Shown here: one piece after another, positions 1-8,720 of the stretch
Position numbering within the stretch: position 1 is the first letter of the stretch
How the letters are laid out: each line of letters begins with the position of its first letter
From: Fragilaria crotonensis
Lineage: Eukaryota > Bacillariophyta > Fragilariophyceae > Fragilariales > Fragilariaceae
Direction: 5' to 3'
DNA: 36,429 nt
Assembly (NCBI GenBank): GCA_022925895.1
Contig: JAKSYS010000635.1
Span: forward strand, 1 to 36,429
Made by a program: the position numbers and the translations under genes
Notes under the pieces: model-generated
Seen by the model: only the letters and a program-made list of their open reading frames with translations
What the model was told of the DNA's origin: nothing
Databases searched by the model: none

Positions 1-250
1 TACGTACACTACAAAATACTGTAGTATGAAATACAGTACTCGTACTCCTCTACTCAAGTATACTACTAGCTACCGATAGTAGAGTGCATTTTACATATTC
101 CGGAGTACTGTATCACATAACGTGATGCATCGCAAAATGCATTGTAGCACTACAGTATGATACAAGGTTAGGATATCGGTATGGTACTGGTACCGTGACC
201 TTACCCCCATCACCCTTCAGTCGTGGCTCGTGGCGTGTCGTGGCTATCAC
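1..250. other. GTAC-rich left flank of YR retrotransposon 1
   Basis: No gene is seen. The sequence is dense in words such as gtac, tagtac and actagt, which is typical of the spacers in this window. It ends at the insertion point of the first split-repeat retrotransposon, after 'gctatcac'. The open frames on the minus strand here run into the A repeat and look like chance. Confidence 0.6.
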
Positions 251-452
251 CTGTACGACGGGAGCACTGACGTAGCGACAGCCAGACGTACATGGTACGC
301 ACGAAACTCTCCAACGGTGCCTTGAAATGCATCTAAACGATAAGGACATTCTTTAGGTTGATCAGATCAACCCCAAGTAGTCTACGGGTGTAACGAGGCT
401 CTGAACAGCAGAGCCACGAGCACGAGGAGACTAGCTCCAAAATTGTTTAACC
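251..452 (+). repeat. Split direct repeat A1 of element 1
   Basis: This is the left terminal repeat. It matches 6070-6271 base for base except position 295. It begins ctgtacgacgggag and ends at tttaacc, 34 bases before the gag ATG, so it probably carries promoter or leader signals (inference). Confidence 0.9.
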
Positions 453-485
453 ACCTGCTGGCACAAGACTTGAAGAATCCAAGTA

Positions 486-2363
486 ATGGCACAGCAGCAG
501 CCACCCGATGCCACCGGCACGCTGCCTCCCAGTAATTACCGGGAGTTATACGCTGCGGTCGGGTATCAGGCAGGCAAACCAGCACCAGGACGCCTCGTGG
601 CGAGCTACCGGTTCACCGAGACCTTAGGTGGAGGAGAAAGACCTACGCCGACAAACTTGAGGGAACAGACCTATGCTCTCAGCGAGCGTCGACCGATGAC
701 GTTCCTCTGTCTTTTGAGGAGACCGGATGCCAGCGTTGAAGTGCGAATCCTACATCGCATGATGCGATACTTTGAGCTACCCAACGAAGGGGGAGGCAGG
801 ATGATCGACTTGAGCATGGCGCTACTGGGCGATGTGCGCGCGGCCCAAATGCCAGTCGTCGAAGTGGACAACTCGCATTTCTCTCTCATTGGTGCGGGAG
901 TGCGAGTACCAACCATCGCCATTATGCCCGAGCAACTGGCGGCAGCGCCGCCAGGGGTCTACCTCGGACCATACGGGGCCGATGATCCCGATACCGAGGT
1001 AGTACGACCTCGTATGACCCAGGTTATCCCCACCAAGTATGCCGCGGCACTTATACATCGGGACGGGATCGCACCAGCGATTGCCTACCAAGAACTGGCG
1101 GGTATGTTAGCGGCGGACGGTACGTTGGAGGAGTGCAGCGATGTACTCTCGTGGCTGCGAGTTGCCTGCACCGCGCGAGGTGGTGGGGGCGACCAGGCAG
1201 CCCTACCCGCAGTGGCGCAGAGTTTCGCGCTACTGCTCCTACCAGCTGCAATCAGCGATTACGTTGCGGCGAAGGTTTATGCGGATCTCCCTGGTCAGCG
1301 ACGCGGTGGTGGAGACACGACCGTGGGAACCTTTGACCAGATGCTGACGGCGGTACAGCGGCTCGCCGCTGACGCGGGTGAAGGGGGAACAAGAGGAGCA
1401 CGGGAATCCAAAGGGGTGCTAGAGGCTTACAGAGAAACCTACGCAGTCCTCCTTCGCTACTGTCAGGTGACCACCGTCGATGAGCTGGCTCCCATCTGGA
1501 GTCGCCTCGCACGCTGTGCAAAGGGCGAACAACAGTCGGTGATCCAACAGGAGATGACCAGTGTTTGCGTCGCGCGGGGACTCACACCTGACCTCTACTG
1601 CCCAGCGGTTACCACTGGGCTGAAACAGGTAGTCTCGAGCCTAAACTTCGCCGGCAATGGGCCAGACGATCTATCGGCAGGCTGCCAGCCATTTCTGGTG
1701 GCGTATACAAATCAGTCCGATCACTACCGAGCACTGGACGACGCGACGGTCGCGAATCAGCTTGATCAGGGAACAGCCAACGCATCGCTAGCCGACATAC
1801 GCGACATCCGAGCGAAAGAGAAGGTTAAGCTCCCGCGCGATCTCAATCAAGTAAGCCTCACCTTGCGGCGTTACGCTGTACTTGTACACACCTTGTTTAA
1901 AGGACCCGGAGAGTCCAATCCCTTTGTGAAGTGCATGTGGCTTCTCGCCAACGCCTTCCACGAACGGCTGCCGCAGTTTCTGGGTCAACACCAAGCACTA
2001 GCAGGTACTACCCCATGGGGGGAAGTCTACCCAGCGCATGTCCTCCGACACGTGCAGATTAACGCGTACGAATACTTACAGGCCCTTCAGGTGGGAAGTA
2101 TCGGTGGCACAGGGGAGGCCGGCGACACGCCGGAACTCCCGTCATTCCGGGATCTCCTCCGCGACCTCCAGCGGGGCAGTTTCCACATGTCACCCTCGTG
2201 GTTGCCACTACCGATGACGGTCACGGTGGAACCCACACCGCCTGCGAGCAGGGCACGGGCCATCAATACCAAGAACCGCGCCTCTACAGCCGCCTCCGCA
2301 GCCTCGAGCCTTACATCTACGACCAGTGGGGACGCGGGAGCGGAAGTGGGGGTACGGCGGTAG
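486..2363 (+). CDS. Gag-like ORF1 of YR retrotransposon 1
   Basis: This is a 625-residue open frame starting at an ATG 34 bases after repeat A1. Its position before reverse transcriptase is the main reason for calling it Gag, the particle protein that packages element RNA. No domain is recognised by eye. The middle is helix-rich and the last 50 residues are rich in Ser, Thr and Ala. It stops at TAG 2361-2363 without a zinc knuckle. A C-X8-C-X3-C-X5-H pattern does occur just downstream (2492-2551) in another frame, so the true C-terminus may lie beyond one or two frame shifts in the G-rich stretch near 2326-2365 and around 2480. GC content is higher than in the flanks. Confidence 0.7.
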   Translation: MAQQQPPDATGTLPPSNYRELYAAVGYQAGKPAPGRLVASYRFTETLGGGERPTPTNLREQTYALSERRPMTFLCLLRRPDASVEVRILHRMMRYFELPNEGGGRMIDLSMALLGDVRAAQMPVVEVDNSHFSLIGAGVRVPTIAIMPEQLAAAPPGVYLGPYGADDPDTEVVRPRMTQVIPTKYAAALIHRDGIAPAIAYQELAGMLAADGTLEECSDVLSWLRVACTARGGGGDQAALPAVAQSFALLLLPAAISDYVAAKVYADLPGQRRGGGDTTVGTFDQMLTAVQRLAADAGEGGTRGARESKGVLEAYRETYAVLLRYCQVTTVDELAPIWSRLARCAKGEQQSVIQQEMTSVCVARGLTPDLYCPAVTTGLKQVVSSLNFAGNGPDDLSAGCQPFLVAYTNQSDHYRALDDATVANQLDQGTANASLADIRDIRAKEKVKLPRDLNQVSLTLRRYAVLVHTLFKGPGESNPFVKCMWLLANAFHERLPQFLGQHQALAGTTPWGEVYPAHVLRHVQINAYEYLQALQVGSIGGTGEAGDTPELPSFRDLLRDLQRGSFHMSPSWLPLPMTVTVEPTPPASRARAINTKNRASTAASAASSLTSTTSGDAGAEVGVRR

Positions 2364-2476
2364 CCAGCACGCAGGAACCTACGTAGCAAACCCAGCACGA
2401 GACACGGAGTTTGACACACTCAATTGCGACCTCAGATGCGGGATCTCCTCCGTGCGCATCCGCCGCTCGCAAATGA

Positions 2477-3832
2477 TGCAGGAACGAATTTTGTGTGTCC
2501 TGGTGGGGCCGAGGCGGCTGCTACACGAACTGTGGACGTGCAGCCACGCACCGCCCGTTTGCATCCCAGGAGCGCACCCGCCTGCTCGCACGTCCGCACA
2601 CACCTTGTGGTTCCGGCCACAGCATCGGGAGGGCACCAGCGCTTGACAGGGCGGCCAGGGTACGGCGGCTGGTTCAGCTACCGCGCCCTGGCTCCTCGAC
2701 GCACCGCCTTGGCTCGGCGATCAGGACTTGGCTACCAGAGGCAACCACGCGCGCTCGACCGGGACGAAACCCAGCGCCAAAACCCTCGAACGCGGAACTA
2801 ACATTACGTAAGTATGCAGAACGTGCAGCACATAAATTAGCGAATATCGGATCATGGGAACTGTTTGTCTTGGAAGAACGTGGCCCAGCAGACATAGCGG
2901 ACACCGTGGGAGCACTCCCCCACAAAGCAGCTCGCTTGATGGAACACCTTCGTCGCCGCGGAGTGGGGGTCCCGCTGCAGACGGGGCCCTGGGCACAGGC
3001 AACGATCATTCAGGCGGCCCGGCGGGGGTCCCACCAGTCTGCTGACGCCGATATCGACTTCGTGTGCACCGAGATGCTAGAGTTTTGCGCGCAAGGTTTT
3101 TGGACGGTCCTGCCACTATCAGTGGCGCTCACACTCCCCCACCTGCGACTGTCGCCGCTGGGAGTCGTGCCCCAGCGCGATCGCCGGTCGCGACTCATTG
3201 TTGACTACACCTACTCCGGGGTTAACAATGAGACAGCGCGCCTTGCACCCTCAGAAGCAATGCAATTCGGGAAGACCCTTCAACGTGTCCTGGCAAAGAT
3301 CGTGCAAGCCAACCCGGCCTACGGGCCAGTGTATCTTGCCAAAATTGACATCGCCGATGGGTTTTACCGCATCGGTCTCCAGCCGCGCGACATCCCACGC
3401 TTGGGAGTCGTCCTGCCCTCGGATACCAGCGATCCTCTGGTGGCGTTCCCATTAGCCCTGCCGATGGGCTGGGTTGAGAGCCCACCATACTTCACGTCGG
3501 TCACCGAGACCGCCTGCGATTTGCTCAACGCGGCATTGCGGCGCTGGGACCCCCCACTACCGCACCGCCTCGAAACACTGGCCGCGACGCCCCCCGCGAC
3601 CACCACTCAAGTGCCGACCTCGTCCACGGTTGCAGCGGCTGCATGGCAGATGGCCCGTATGGGCTCGCCGACCTTGCAAACCCCCCCGCTTGCGTATGTC
3701 GACGACTTTATTCTAGCGGCGCAAACCACCCGCCACCAGCGACGGGTGATGTGCACAGCCCTCCACTCGATCGACCGAGTCCTACGTCCCCTCTCCCTGA
3801 CCGGTCGAGCCGCAAGGAACCCGTGTCGGTGA
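2477..3832 (+). CDS. Zinc-knuckle remnant and reverse transcriptase of element 1 (ORF2, first part)
   Basis: The open frame begins after a TGA at 2474; the longest start is GTG 2495 and the first ATG is about 148 codons in, so it probably lacks its own start. It opens with C-X8-C-X3-C-X5-H (Cys codons 2492, 2519, 2531; His 2549), a zinc-knuckle-like pattern. Counting from 2495, RRGSHQSA (about 176-183) matches an equivalent motif in element 2. The polymerase core follows: RLIVDYTYSGVN, LAKIDIADGFYRI with Asp285, PMGWVESPPYF, and the YVDD box (Asp403, Asp404). The frame is lost near residue 430, before the conserved VLGWDLDT block, which is found in the next frame at 3643-4065. The protein copies element RNA into DNA. 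Confidence 0.85.
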   Translation, partial: CRNEFCVSWWGRGGCYTNCGRAATHRPFASQERTRLLARPHTPCGSGHSIGRAPALDRAARVRRLVQLPRPGSSTHRLGSAIRTWLPEATTRARPGRNPAPKPSNAELTLRKYAERAAHKLANIGSWELFVLEERGPADIADTVGALPHKAARLMEHLRRRGVGVPLQTGPWAQATIIQAARRGSHQSADADIDFVCTEMLEFCAQGFWTVLPLSVALTLPHLRLSPLGVVPQRDRRSRLIVDYTYSGVNNETARLAPSEAMQFGKTLQRVLAKIVQANPAYGPVYLAKIDIADGFYRIGLQPRDIPRLGVVLPSDTSDPLVAFPLALPMGWVESPPYFTSVTETACDLLNAALRRWDPPLPHRLETLAATPPATTTQVPTSSTVAAAAWQMARMGSPTLQTPPLAYVDDFILAAQTTRHQRRVMCTALHSIDRVLRPLSLTGRAARNPCR

Positions 3833-4065
3833 AGAAGCTCCGACAAGGTGACGCGTGCTGGTCCACGAGGAAGGTAGTACTCGGCTGGGACCTGGATACC
3901 GTGGCTGGTACGTTGTGCCTACCTCCGCACCGCCTGGACCGCCTCTACGCACTCCTTGACGCCTTCCTACCTACACGCAAACGGGTCCCTATCGCCGACT
4001 GGCATCGCCTGCTGGGCGAACTTCGCTCCATGGCCCCGGCGCTGCCGGGCGCACGTTTTTTCGGT
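3643..4065 (+). pseudogene. Out-of-frame connecting segment of reverse transcriptase 1
   Basis: This stretch is read in the frame one base back from the flanking segments. It supplies the part of the polymerase after YVDD: the KKLRQGDACW and VVLGWDLDTV region at about 3826-3910, then a helical segment ending in ELRSMAPALPGARF. The genuine part probably starts between 3790 and 3830. At 4054-4059 a run of six T follows 'gcacg'; dropping one T restores the RNase H frame. Two compensating single-base changes are the simplest reading. A programmed shift is possible but less likely, since element 2 reads straight through here. Confidence 0.65.
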
Positions 4066-5029
4066 TCTCCAAGACACGCTCCGCCAGAAGTCCCGCCACC
4101 GCCTTCGGCTCACTCGCCAGGTCTTCGACAGCTTAGCCGACTTTCGGCTTATCGCTGCCTCCCTGCGGGACCGTCCTACGCGCCTACGAGAACTCGTGCC
4201 GTCAGGCATCCCGGTTGCGTTCGGAGCCTGTGACGCGTGCGGCCGAGGTATGGGTGGCGTATGGTTCCGCCCCAACCAGGGCCCCATCGTTTGGCGCGCC
4301 ACGTTTCCGCGGGCTATCCAACGCGCGCTTGTGACAAGCGACAATCGCAGCGGCACCTTGTCGATTTCCGACCTTGAGCTGGCAGGCACGCTCGCGCATA
4401 AACACGCCCTCGTTCAGTGTAACCCAGCCGCGGTGGCCGAACGTCTCATCTGGATGGCCGGGGATAACCGCGCTTCCTTAGCGTGGGCCACCAAGGGGTC
4501 CTCCACAACCCGCTCAGCCCGGGCCTACCTCCTCCGCCTCAACGCACTCCACCAACGCCGCTTCCGCTACGTTCCTCATCACGACTTTATCGCTGGAAAA
4601 TCCAACGTAATGGCCGATGACGCGAGTCGGCGTTGGGATTTGTCCGACAGTGCCCTGCTCTCACACTTTAACGCTCTGTACCCCCAGGACACCTCATGGA
4701 CGTTGCTCCACCTGGAACCCAACATGCTCTCTGCCGTGATTGGTGCGCTGTCGAAACAACGCTACGTGCCAGCCACTCTACGCATCGTGTCGCCGCCACT
4801 GCCGCCACCTCGCGCGTCTGGCTCCGTTTCTGCCGCGCCAACGGCATTTGTCCGGACCTCAGCGACATCCCCGGCGACCCCGTCCCAGTCCTGCTCCTCT
4901 TCGCCCACCAGTACCGCACCGGGCGCATTGCCCCCCGCGATCGCCCAGTGCGCTCTCGCACAGTGGAGGAAGCCGTGCGCCAGGTGGCACAGGCGTTCTC
5001 CCGGGTGGGGTCCGTGGACCCTCGCCTGA
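4054..5029 (+). CDS. RNase H domain of element 1 (ORF2, second part)
   Basis: This continues the polymerase protein in the original frame after the T-run at 4054-4059; the open frame reaches back to 3956, but earlier codons are out of register. All four RNase H acidic positions are visible: Asp in FGACDACGRGMGG, Glu in SDLELAGTLAHKH, Asp in MAGDNRASLAWATKG, and Asp in KSNVMADDASRRW. RNase H removes the RNA strand from RNA-DNA hybrids during element copying. The conserved part ends near 4740. The tail overlaps the recombinase ORF in another frame and is probably not meaningful beyond about 4760. Confidence 0.82.
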
Positions 5030-5913
5030 ATTCCTTTGGCGACTTGGATTTTCGTCTTCGAGCCCTCTTTCGAGCTTGGCACAAAGCCGACCCGCCCCCT
5101 ACACGAGTGAAGCCGCTCCCCTTGTCGGTCATCCGTCAGGCGTACGCTTTGGCCTTCACACAACCCCCGGCGTCGCGGCTTGCCGCTACCGGTGACTGCC
5201 TTGTCTTGGCTTACTACTTCCTTCTCCGCCCTGGCGAGTACAGCGGTTGCCCCCGCACCGTTGCCGACGACCTCTTTCGCCTCCAAGACGTCGGCCTCTC
5301 CATTGGGCACCGTCGTTTGGACCCGATTCACTGCCCCCTCAACGATCTGCTCGCCGCCTCCTTTGGTTCCGTCACCTTTACCTCGCAGAAGAACGGCGTC
5401 GGGGGCGAGACGATCGGCCACGGCCGGAGCGGCCACCCCACTCTGTGCCCCGTCCATGCCCTCATCCGCCGCGTTCAGCAACTTCGCCTTGACGGCGCCA
5501 CCCCTGTGACGCCGCTCAACGCCTACAAGACCCCCGACGGCACGTGGCAATACGTCCTCCCCGCTGACGTTACCGCCCTCCTGCGCTCTGCCGTCGCGCT
5601 CCTTCCCCACACGGACCTGGCGGCACGTGATTTCACCGCCCGTTGCACTCGCGCCGGCGGCGCCATGGCCTTGCTCTGCGGCGGCATCGGCGCCGATCGC
5701 ATTCGCCTCATAGGGCGTTGGCGATCGGACGAAATCTACCGTTACCTCCATGTTCAAGCTCAACCCGTTATGGCCGAGGTCGCCGCCACTATGCTGCGCG
5801 GCGGCGATTTTCGCCTCAACTCCCCACCCTTTCCCACCGGCTCCCCCGGTGGCCCACCCTTTCCGGATCCTCCTGGCCCATTTGGCCAACGAGGTGCCAA
5901 TCCCCACTCATGA
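4696..5913 (+). CDS. Tyrosine recombinase of element 1
   Basis: A 405-residue frame with a true ATG, overlapping the RNase H frame and lying -1 to it. It is a lambda-integrase-type tyrosine recombinase that should join the circular element copy to the chromosome. The N-terminal core-binding half spans about residues 20-160. Catalytic features: Arg178 in YYFLLRPGEYS, Arg319 in RCTRAGGAM, Trp342 in LIGRWRSD and nucleophile Tyr350 in YRYLHVQ. The first position of the HxxR box is Arg316 instead of His, unlike element 2, which keeps HSLR; this could weaken activity. The last nine codons run into repeat B1, so the stop TGA 5911-5913 lies inside the repeat. The tail is rich in Pro and Gly. Confidence 0.88.
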   Translation: MDVAPPGTQHALCRDWCAVETTLRASHSTHRVAATAATSRVWLRFCRANGICPDLSDIPGDPVPVLLLFAHQYRTGRIAPRDRPVRSRTVEEAVRQVAQAFSRVGSVDPRLNSFGDLDFRLRALFRAWHKADPPPTRVKPLPLSVIRQAYALAFTQPPASRLAATGDCLVLAYYFLLRPGEYSGCPRTVADDLFRLQDVGLSIGHRRLDPIHCPLNDLLAASFGSVTFTSQKNGVGGETIGHGRSGHPTLCPVHALIRRVQQLRLDGATPVTPLNAYKTPDGTWQYVLPADVTALLRSAVALLPHTDLAARDFTARCTRAGGAMALLCGGIGADRIRLIGRWRSDEIYRYLHVQAQPVMAEVAATMLRGGDFRLNSPPFPTGSPGGPPFPDPPGPFGQRGANPHS

Positions 5914-6070
5914 ATGGAGAGGGCACCTCGGAAGGTCGGCGTGCGCGGCAGCATAGTAAAAAGCGCCACTACCGCCGACACTACAACAATACACACTCAC
6001 TACCACTACTACATTATACATCGCAGCTGGCGCGAAGTCGGGGAGCCTGTCGAAAGCAGGAAACTCCCGC
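5886..6070 (+). repeat. Split direct repeat B1 of element 1
   Basis: It matches 6283-6467 except at 6058. It includes the last codons of the recombinase ORF and ends in ctcccgc. It directly abuts A2, and the junction forms an inverted repeat, ctcccg and cgggag around an 8-base core. Confidence 0.9.
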
Positions 6071-6271
6071 TGTACGACGGGAGCACTGACGTAGCGACAG
6101 CCAGACGTACATGATACGCACGAAACTCTCCAACGGTGCCTTGAAATGCATCTAAACGATAAGGACATTCTTTAGGTTGATCAGATCAACCCCAAGTAGT
6201 CTACGGGTGTAACGAGGCTCTGAACAGCAGAGCCACGAGCACGAGGAGACTAGCTCCAAAATTGTTTAACC
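6070..6271 (+). repeat. Split direct repeat A2 of element 1
   Basis: Internal copy of A1 (251-452), with one difference at 6114. It sits between B1 and B2, as expected for A1...B1-A2-B2 ends. The following 11 bases (6272-6282) are a C-rich spacer made of cgcc units. Confidence 0.9.
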
Positions 6272-6282
6272 CGCCCGCCCGC

Positions 6283-6467
6283 CCAACGAGGTGCCAATCC
6301 CCACTCATGAATGGAGAGGGCACCTCGGAAGGTCGGCGTGCGCGGCAGCATAGTAAAAAGCGCCACTACCGCCGACACTACAACAATACACACTCACTAC
6401 CACTACTACATTATACATCGCAGCTGGCGCGAAGTCGGGGAGCCTGTCGAAAGCGGGAAACTCCCGC
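6283..6467 (+). repeat. Split direct repeat B2 of element 1 (right end)
   Basis: Second copy of B1 (5886-6070), with one difference at 6455. It ends in aaactcccgc, where host sequence resumes with atgccacaagg. The terminal ctcccg arm here and the cgggag arm at the left end (262-267) are the two halves of the junction site. Confidence 0.9.
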
Positions 6468-6734
6468 ATGCCACAAGGTACAGTACGTGTACCAGGCATG
6501 TAGTAGCTATTTACAAGACAAGACACAAACAAGCAGCGATGCGAGACATGCCGGACGGAAAACGAATTCAGTCACATCAGGGAAAATTTGGGTCGTATGT
6601 AGGAACGACCTCACATTTTTGGGTTGTCTCTGGTCACGCTACCTCAATCCATTTACGCCCCCGAACCATGACAATACAAAGTGGGGTCGTCGTATAATAC
6701 CATCCAATCATAAACTCTCTTGCTGCGCGATACC

Positions 6735-7013
6735 ATGGATACGAGTAATGCATCATTGATCGATCGCGCTTCAGAATCGCAGTCGACCAAAGGCCGACCT
6801 CGACGAAACACAGTTACGTTTGCTGATAACATCGTGACTCATGAATTTCCGACGAATGAATGCCAGTGCATCAATCAGACGAGTGATTTGAACAGCGCAG
6901 ATTATGATGCCAAGACTGACGACGTTGACTTCCCTGAAATGCAAGTATGGGATATTGATGACTCGGAGACATTCCAGCACCTTGTAAACAATTTGAAATT
7001 GATTTCCTCTTAA
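6735..7013 (+). CDS. Small hypothetical protein with RRNTVTFADN motif
   Basis: An ATG-initiated frame of 92 residues in the island between the two retrotransposons. A TATA-like gtataata lies about 40 bases upstream. The product is hydrophilic and acidic. Near residue 24 it has a basic-plus-VTF segment (GRPRRNTVTFADNIVTHEFP) that resembles RVxF-type docking motifs in general shape, though this is weak evidence. No signal peptide or membrane segment is seen. It could be a host gene or the first exon of a gene whose remainder (7014-7950) is decayed. The function is not recognised. Confidence 0.4.
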   Translation: MDTSNASLIDRASESQSTKGRPRRNTVTFADNIVTHEFPTNECQCINQTSDLNSADYDAKTDDVDFPEMQVWDIDDSETFQHLVNNLKLISS

Positions 7014-8140
7014 CTTGCAAGATTGATACCGAAGGCGCTGAAGCATCAGATCAGCACGTGTAACATATGTGTTGAGAATCGTTCCTACCCTTACTATCTT
7101 ACGAATGGTGACACTGCGGAAGGGACTTGGAAACTGCACACCGCCTCAAATTTTCCGTGTCATCGCCATATGAAGTGGAAGTTAGATCTTCGGCATTGCC
7201 GCTCAGATTCCGGTGGATGCCTCGTGAATGCCTGGGTATTCTATGCTTGAGCCCTATTTCATAACGAGAAACTTCCGACGGACGAGACTGGCTTTGGACT
7301 CTTGATTGTGAACACAGTCTGGAAGGTTATCATAGATTACAGCTGTAGAGATCGTCGATAGAATGAGGGCATCGTTGAACAAAACAGTTGCCGTCAAGTT
7401 CCAGGATGCTTTCCTTCATCTCTGGTTGCTCGTGACATGGGCCTTGTGGCTGCTGAGCTTCTGAGCGAGATCGATCTTCACTACAGCATTCCAGTGGATC
7501 GACATTGGGGATGTCACATAATTTTGCCTGCCCCTCGTTAATAGCTTGTTACCTCACATCAGGAGGTACATCAGGAGGAACTGGAGGAAAGAAGGGACGC
7601 ATGTACATTAATCATGGTCACACGTTGACGAGCCTTCCAGGAGAACTACTTTAGAGCTAGCATCGATTGTACCATCATAGTTACCTCGAGATCCATTTTC
7701 CTATGTGGGAATTTTGGTATGCATGGTATGCGACTTCAAATGGAGACGAGATTCACGTCGTGGCTGAAAAGATCTTTCCCAAGCGTTTCGAGTGTGCGGG
7801 CTTGTGATTCCTCAGCCACCTGCCCGTCCACCGTCCACATATGATGTGAGTATTAGTAAGTAAGGACCAGGATGCGTCCTTCGGTTGATTGTTGATTCTA
7901 GCAACCTTCCTGACAAGGTGCAGGGGGAGTCCGAATAAAGACTTTTCCAACTCCAGTACTATTTGCAGAGGACTGAACGATGTAAAAACGTTCTGAAGAC
8001 TACTGTTGTGCTAATTGCAGGTACCGTACTGTCGACTGGAGTACGGACTACTGGCGTTTGTGTTCCTCAATGTAGTCATAGGATACCAGTCGTACTCCAA
8101 GTATCTCCGAATTACACTTACACATACGTCCTATAAAAGT
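7014..8140 (+). other. Decayed coding-like sequence between the two YR elements
   Basis: No long frame is present. Short plus-strand stretches look coding, for example at 7400-7540 (residues such as SEIDLHYSIPVDRHWGCH) and 7680-7806 (FPMWEFWYAWYATSNGDE), in different frames and separated by stops. They may be exons or a pseudogene. From about 8000 the sequence becomes GTAC-rich spacer up to the end of element 2 at 8141. The source gene is not recognised. Confidence 0.35.
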
Positions 8141-8297
8141 CGAAGGCTATGCCTTCGAGTTCTGTTCGTTCGGGTCGTCCTCTCTTTCCAAACTAGTCGC
8201 TTCCTAGTATACTCTTCACCGATTCTTGGCGTCGGAATCAAGTCCTAGGAAAACCTCCTCCCCGCTGTTGCCTCCCTCTCTCTCAGTTCTGGGGCGC
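8141..8297 (-). repeat. Split direct repeat B2 of element 2 (downstream end)
   Basis: A 157-base copy identical, as far as seen, to 8442-8598. Its outer edge carries the hairpin cgaaggc-tat-gccttcg at 8141-8157. Host sequence begins at 8140 (ctataaaagt). Confidence 0.9.
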
Positions 8298-8314
8298 TAG
8301 GGCGGCTGGGTGGG

Positions 8315-8441
8315 AATTTAATTTCTAGATCTAGTCTTCGCCTTCGTCTTTCTCGTTGCCGTTCGTTGCGATTGTGATCGCTGCCTCACTTCCTGACGTT
8401 CGGCATCGGTCTGTCAGTCGTCCTTCCTCACGGACATCCCA
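8315..8441 (-). repeat. Split direct repeat A2 of element 2
   Basis: A 127-base copy of the A repeat at 14724-14850. It abuts B1 directly at 8441/8442 and is separated from B2 by a 17-base spacer (8298-8314). Confidence 0.9.
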
Positions 8442-8598
8442 CGAAGGCTATGCCTTCGAGTTCTGTTCGTTCGGGTCGTCCTCTCTTTCCAAACTAGTCG
8501 CTTCCTAGTATACTCTTCACCGATTCTTGGCGTCGGAATCAAGTCCTAGGAAAACCTCCTCCCCGCTGTTGCCTCCCTCTCTCTCAGTTCTGGGGCGC
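8442..8598 (-). repeat. Split direct repeat B1 of element 2
   Basis: A 157-base copy identical to 8141-8297. It carries the same terminal hairpin with 7-base arms at 8442-8458. It lies 122 bases downstream of the recombinase stop codon on the minus strand. Confidence 0.9.
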
Positions 8599-8720
8599 CA
8601 CATTATCCACTCCTTCCTCGTCGACCTGGTTTGGGTGACCGACAGCTCTAAGGCTGTCCAGGAGGTAATCGGGGCCCCGGGCGGCTGCCGATGAACCTAG
8701 GGCGTCTCGTGAATTAAGGG

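Larger units (their letters stand above)
251..6467 (+). mobile_element. DIRS-order tyrosine-recombinase retrotransposon 1 with split direct repeats
   Basis: The element has the order A1 (251-452), gag, reverse transcriptase, RNase H, tyrosine recombinase, B1 (5886-6070), A2 (6070-6271), B2 (6283-6467). A1 and A2 differ at one visible base (G295 versus A6114), and B1 and B2 at one (A6058 versus G6455). This A1...B1-A2-B2 layout is the split direct repeat typical of PAT and Ngaro elements. Such elements move through a circular DNA copy integrated by a tyrosine recombinase, normally without target duplication, and none is visible here. No methyltransferase or hydrolase domain was seen. The near-identical repeats suggest recent insertion, but the reading frames carry several shifts, so this copy may be non-autonomous or hit by assembly indels. 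Confidence 0.9.

Noticed and set aside
4762-5907. 381-residue open frame antisense to recombinase 1
   Set aside because: It mirrors the GC-rich recombinase gene and has no recognisable motif, whereas the plus strand has catalytic residues.
5908-6532. Small open frames with repeated sequence, also seen at 113-349
   Set aside because: They lie inside the A and B split direct repeats, so their repetition reflects the DNA repeats and not a protein family.
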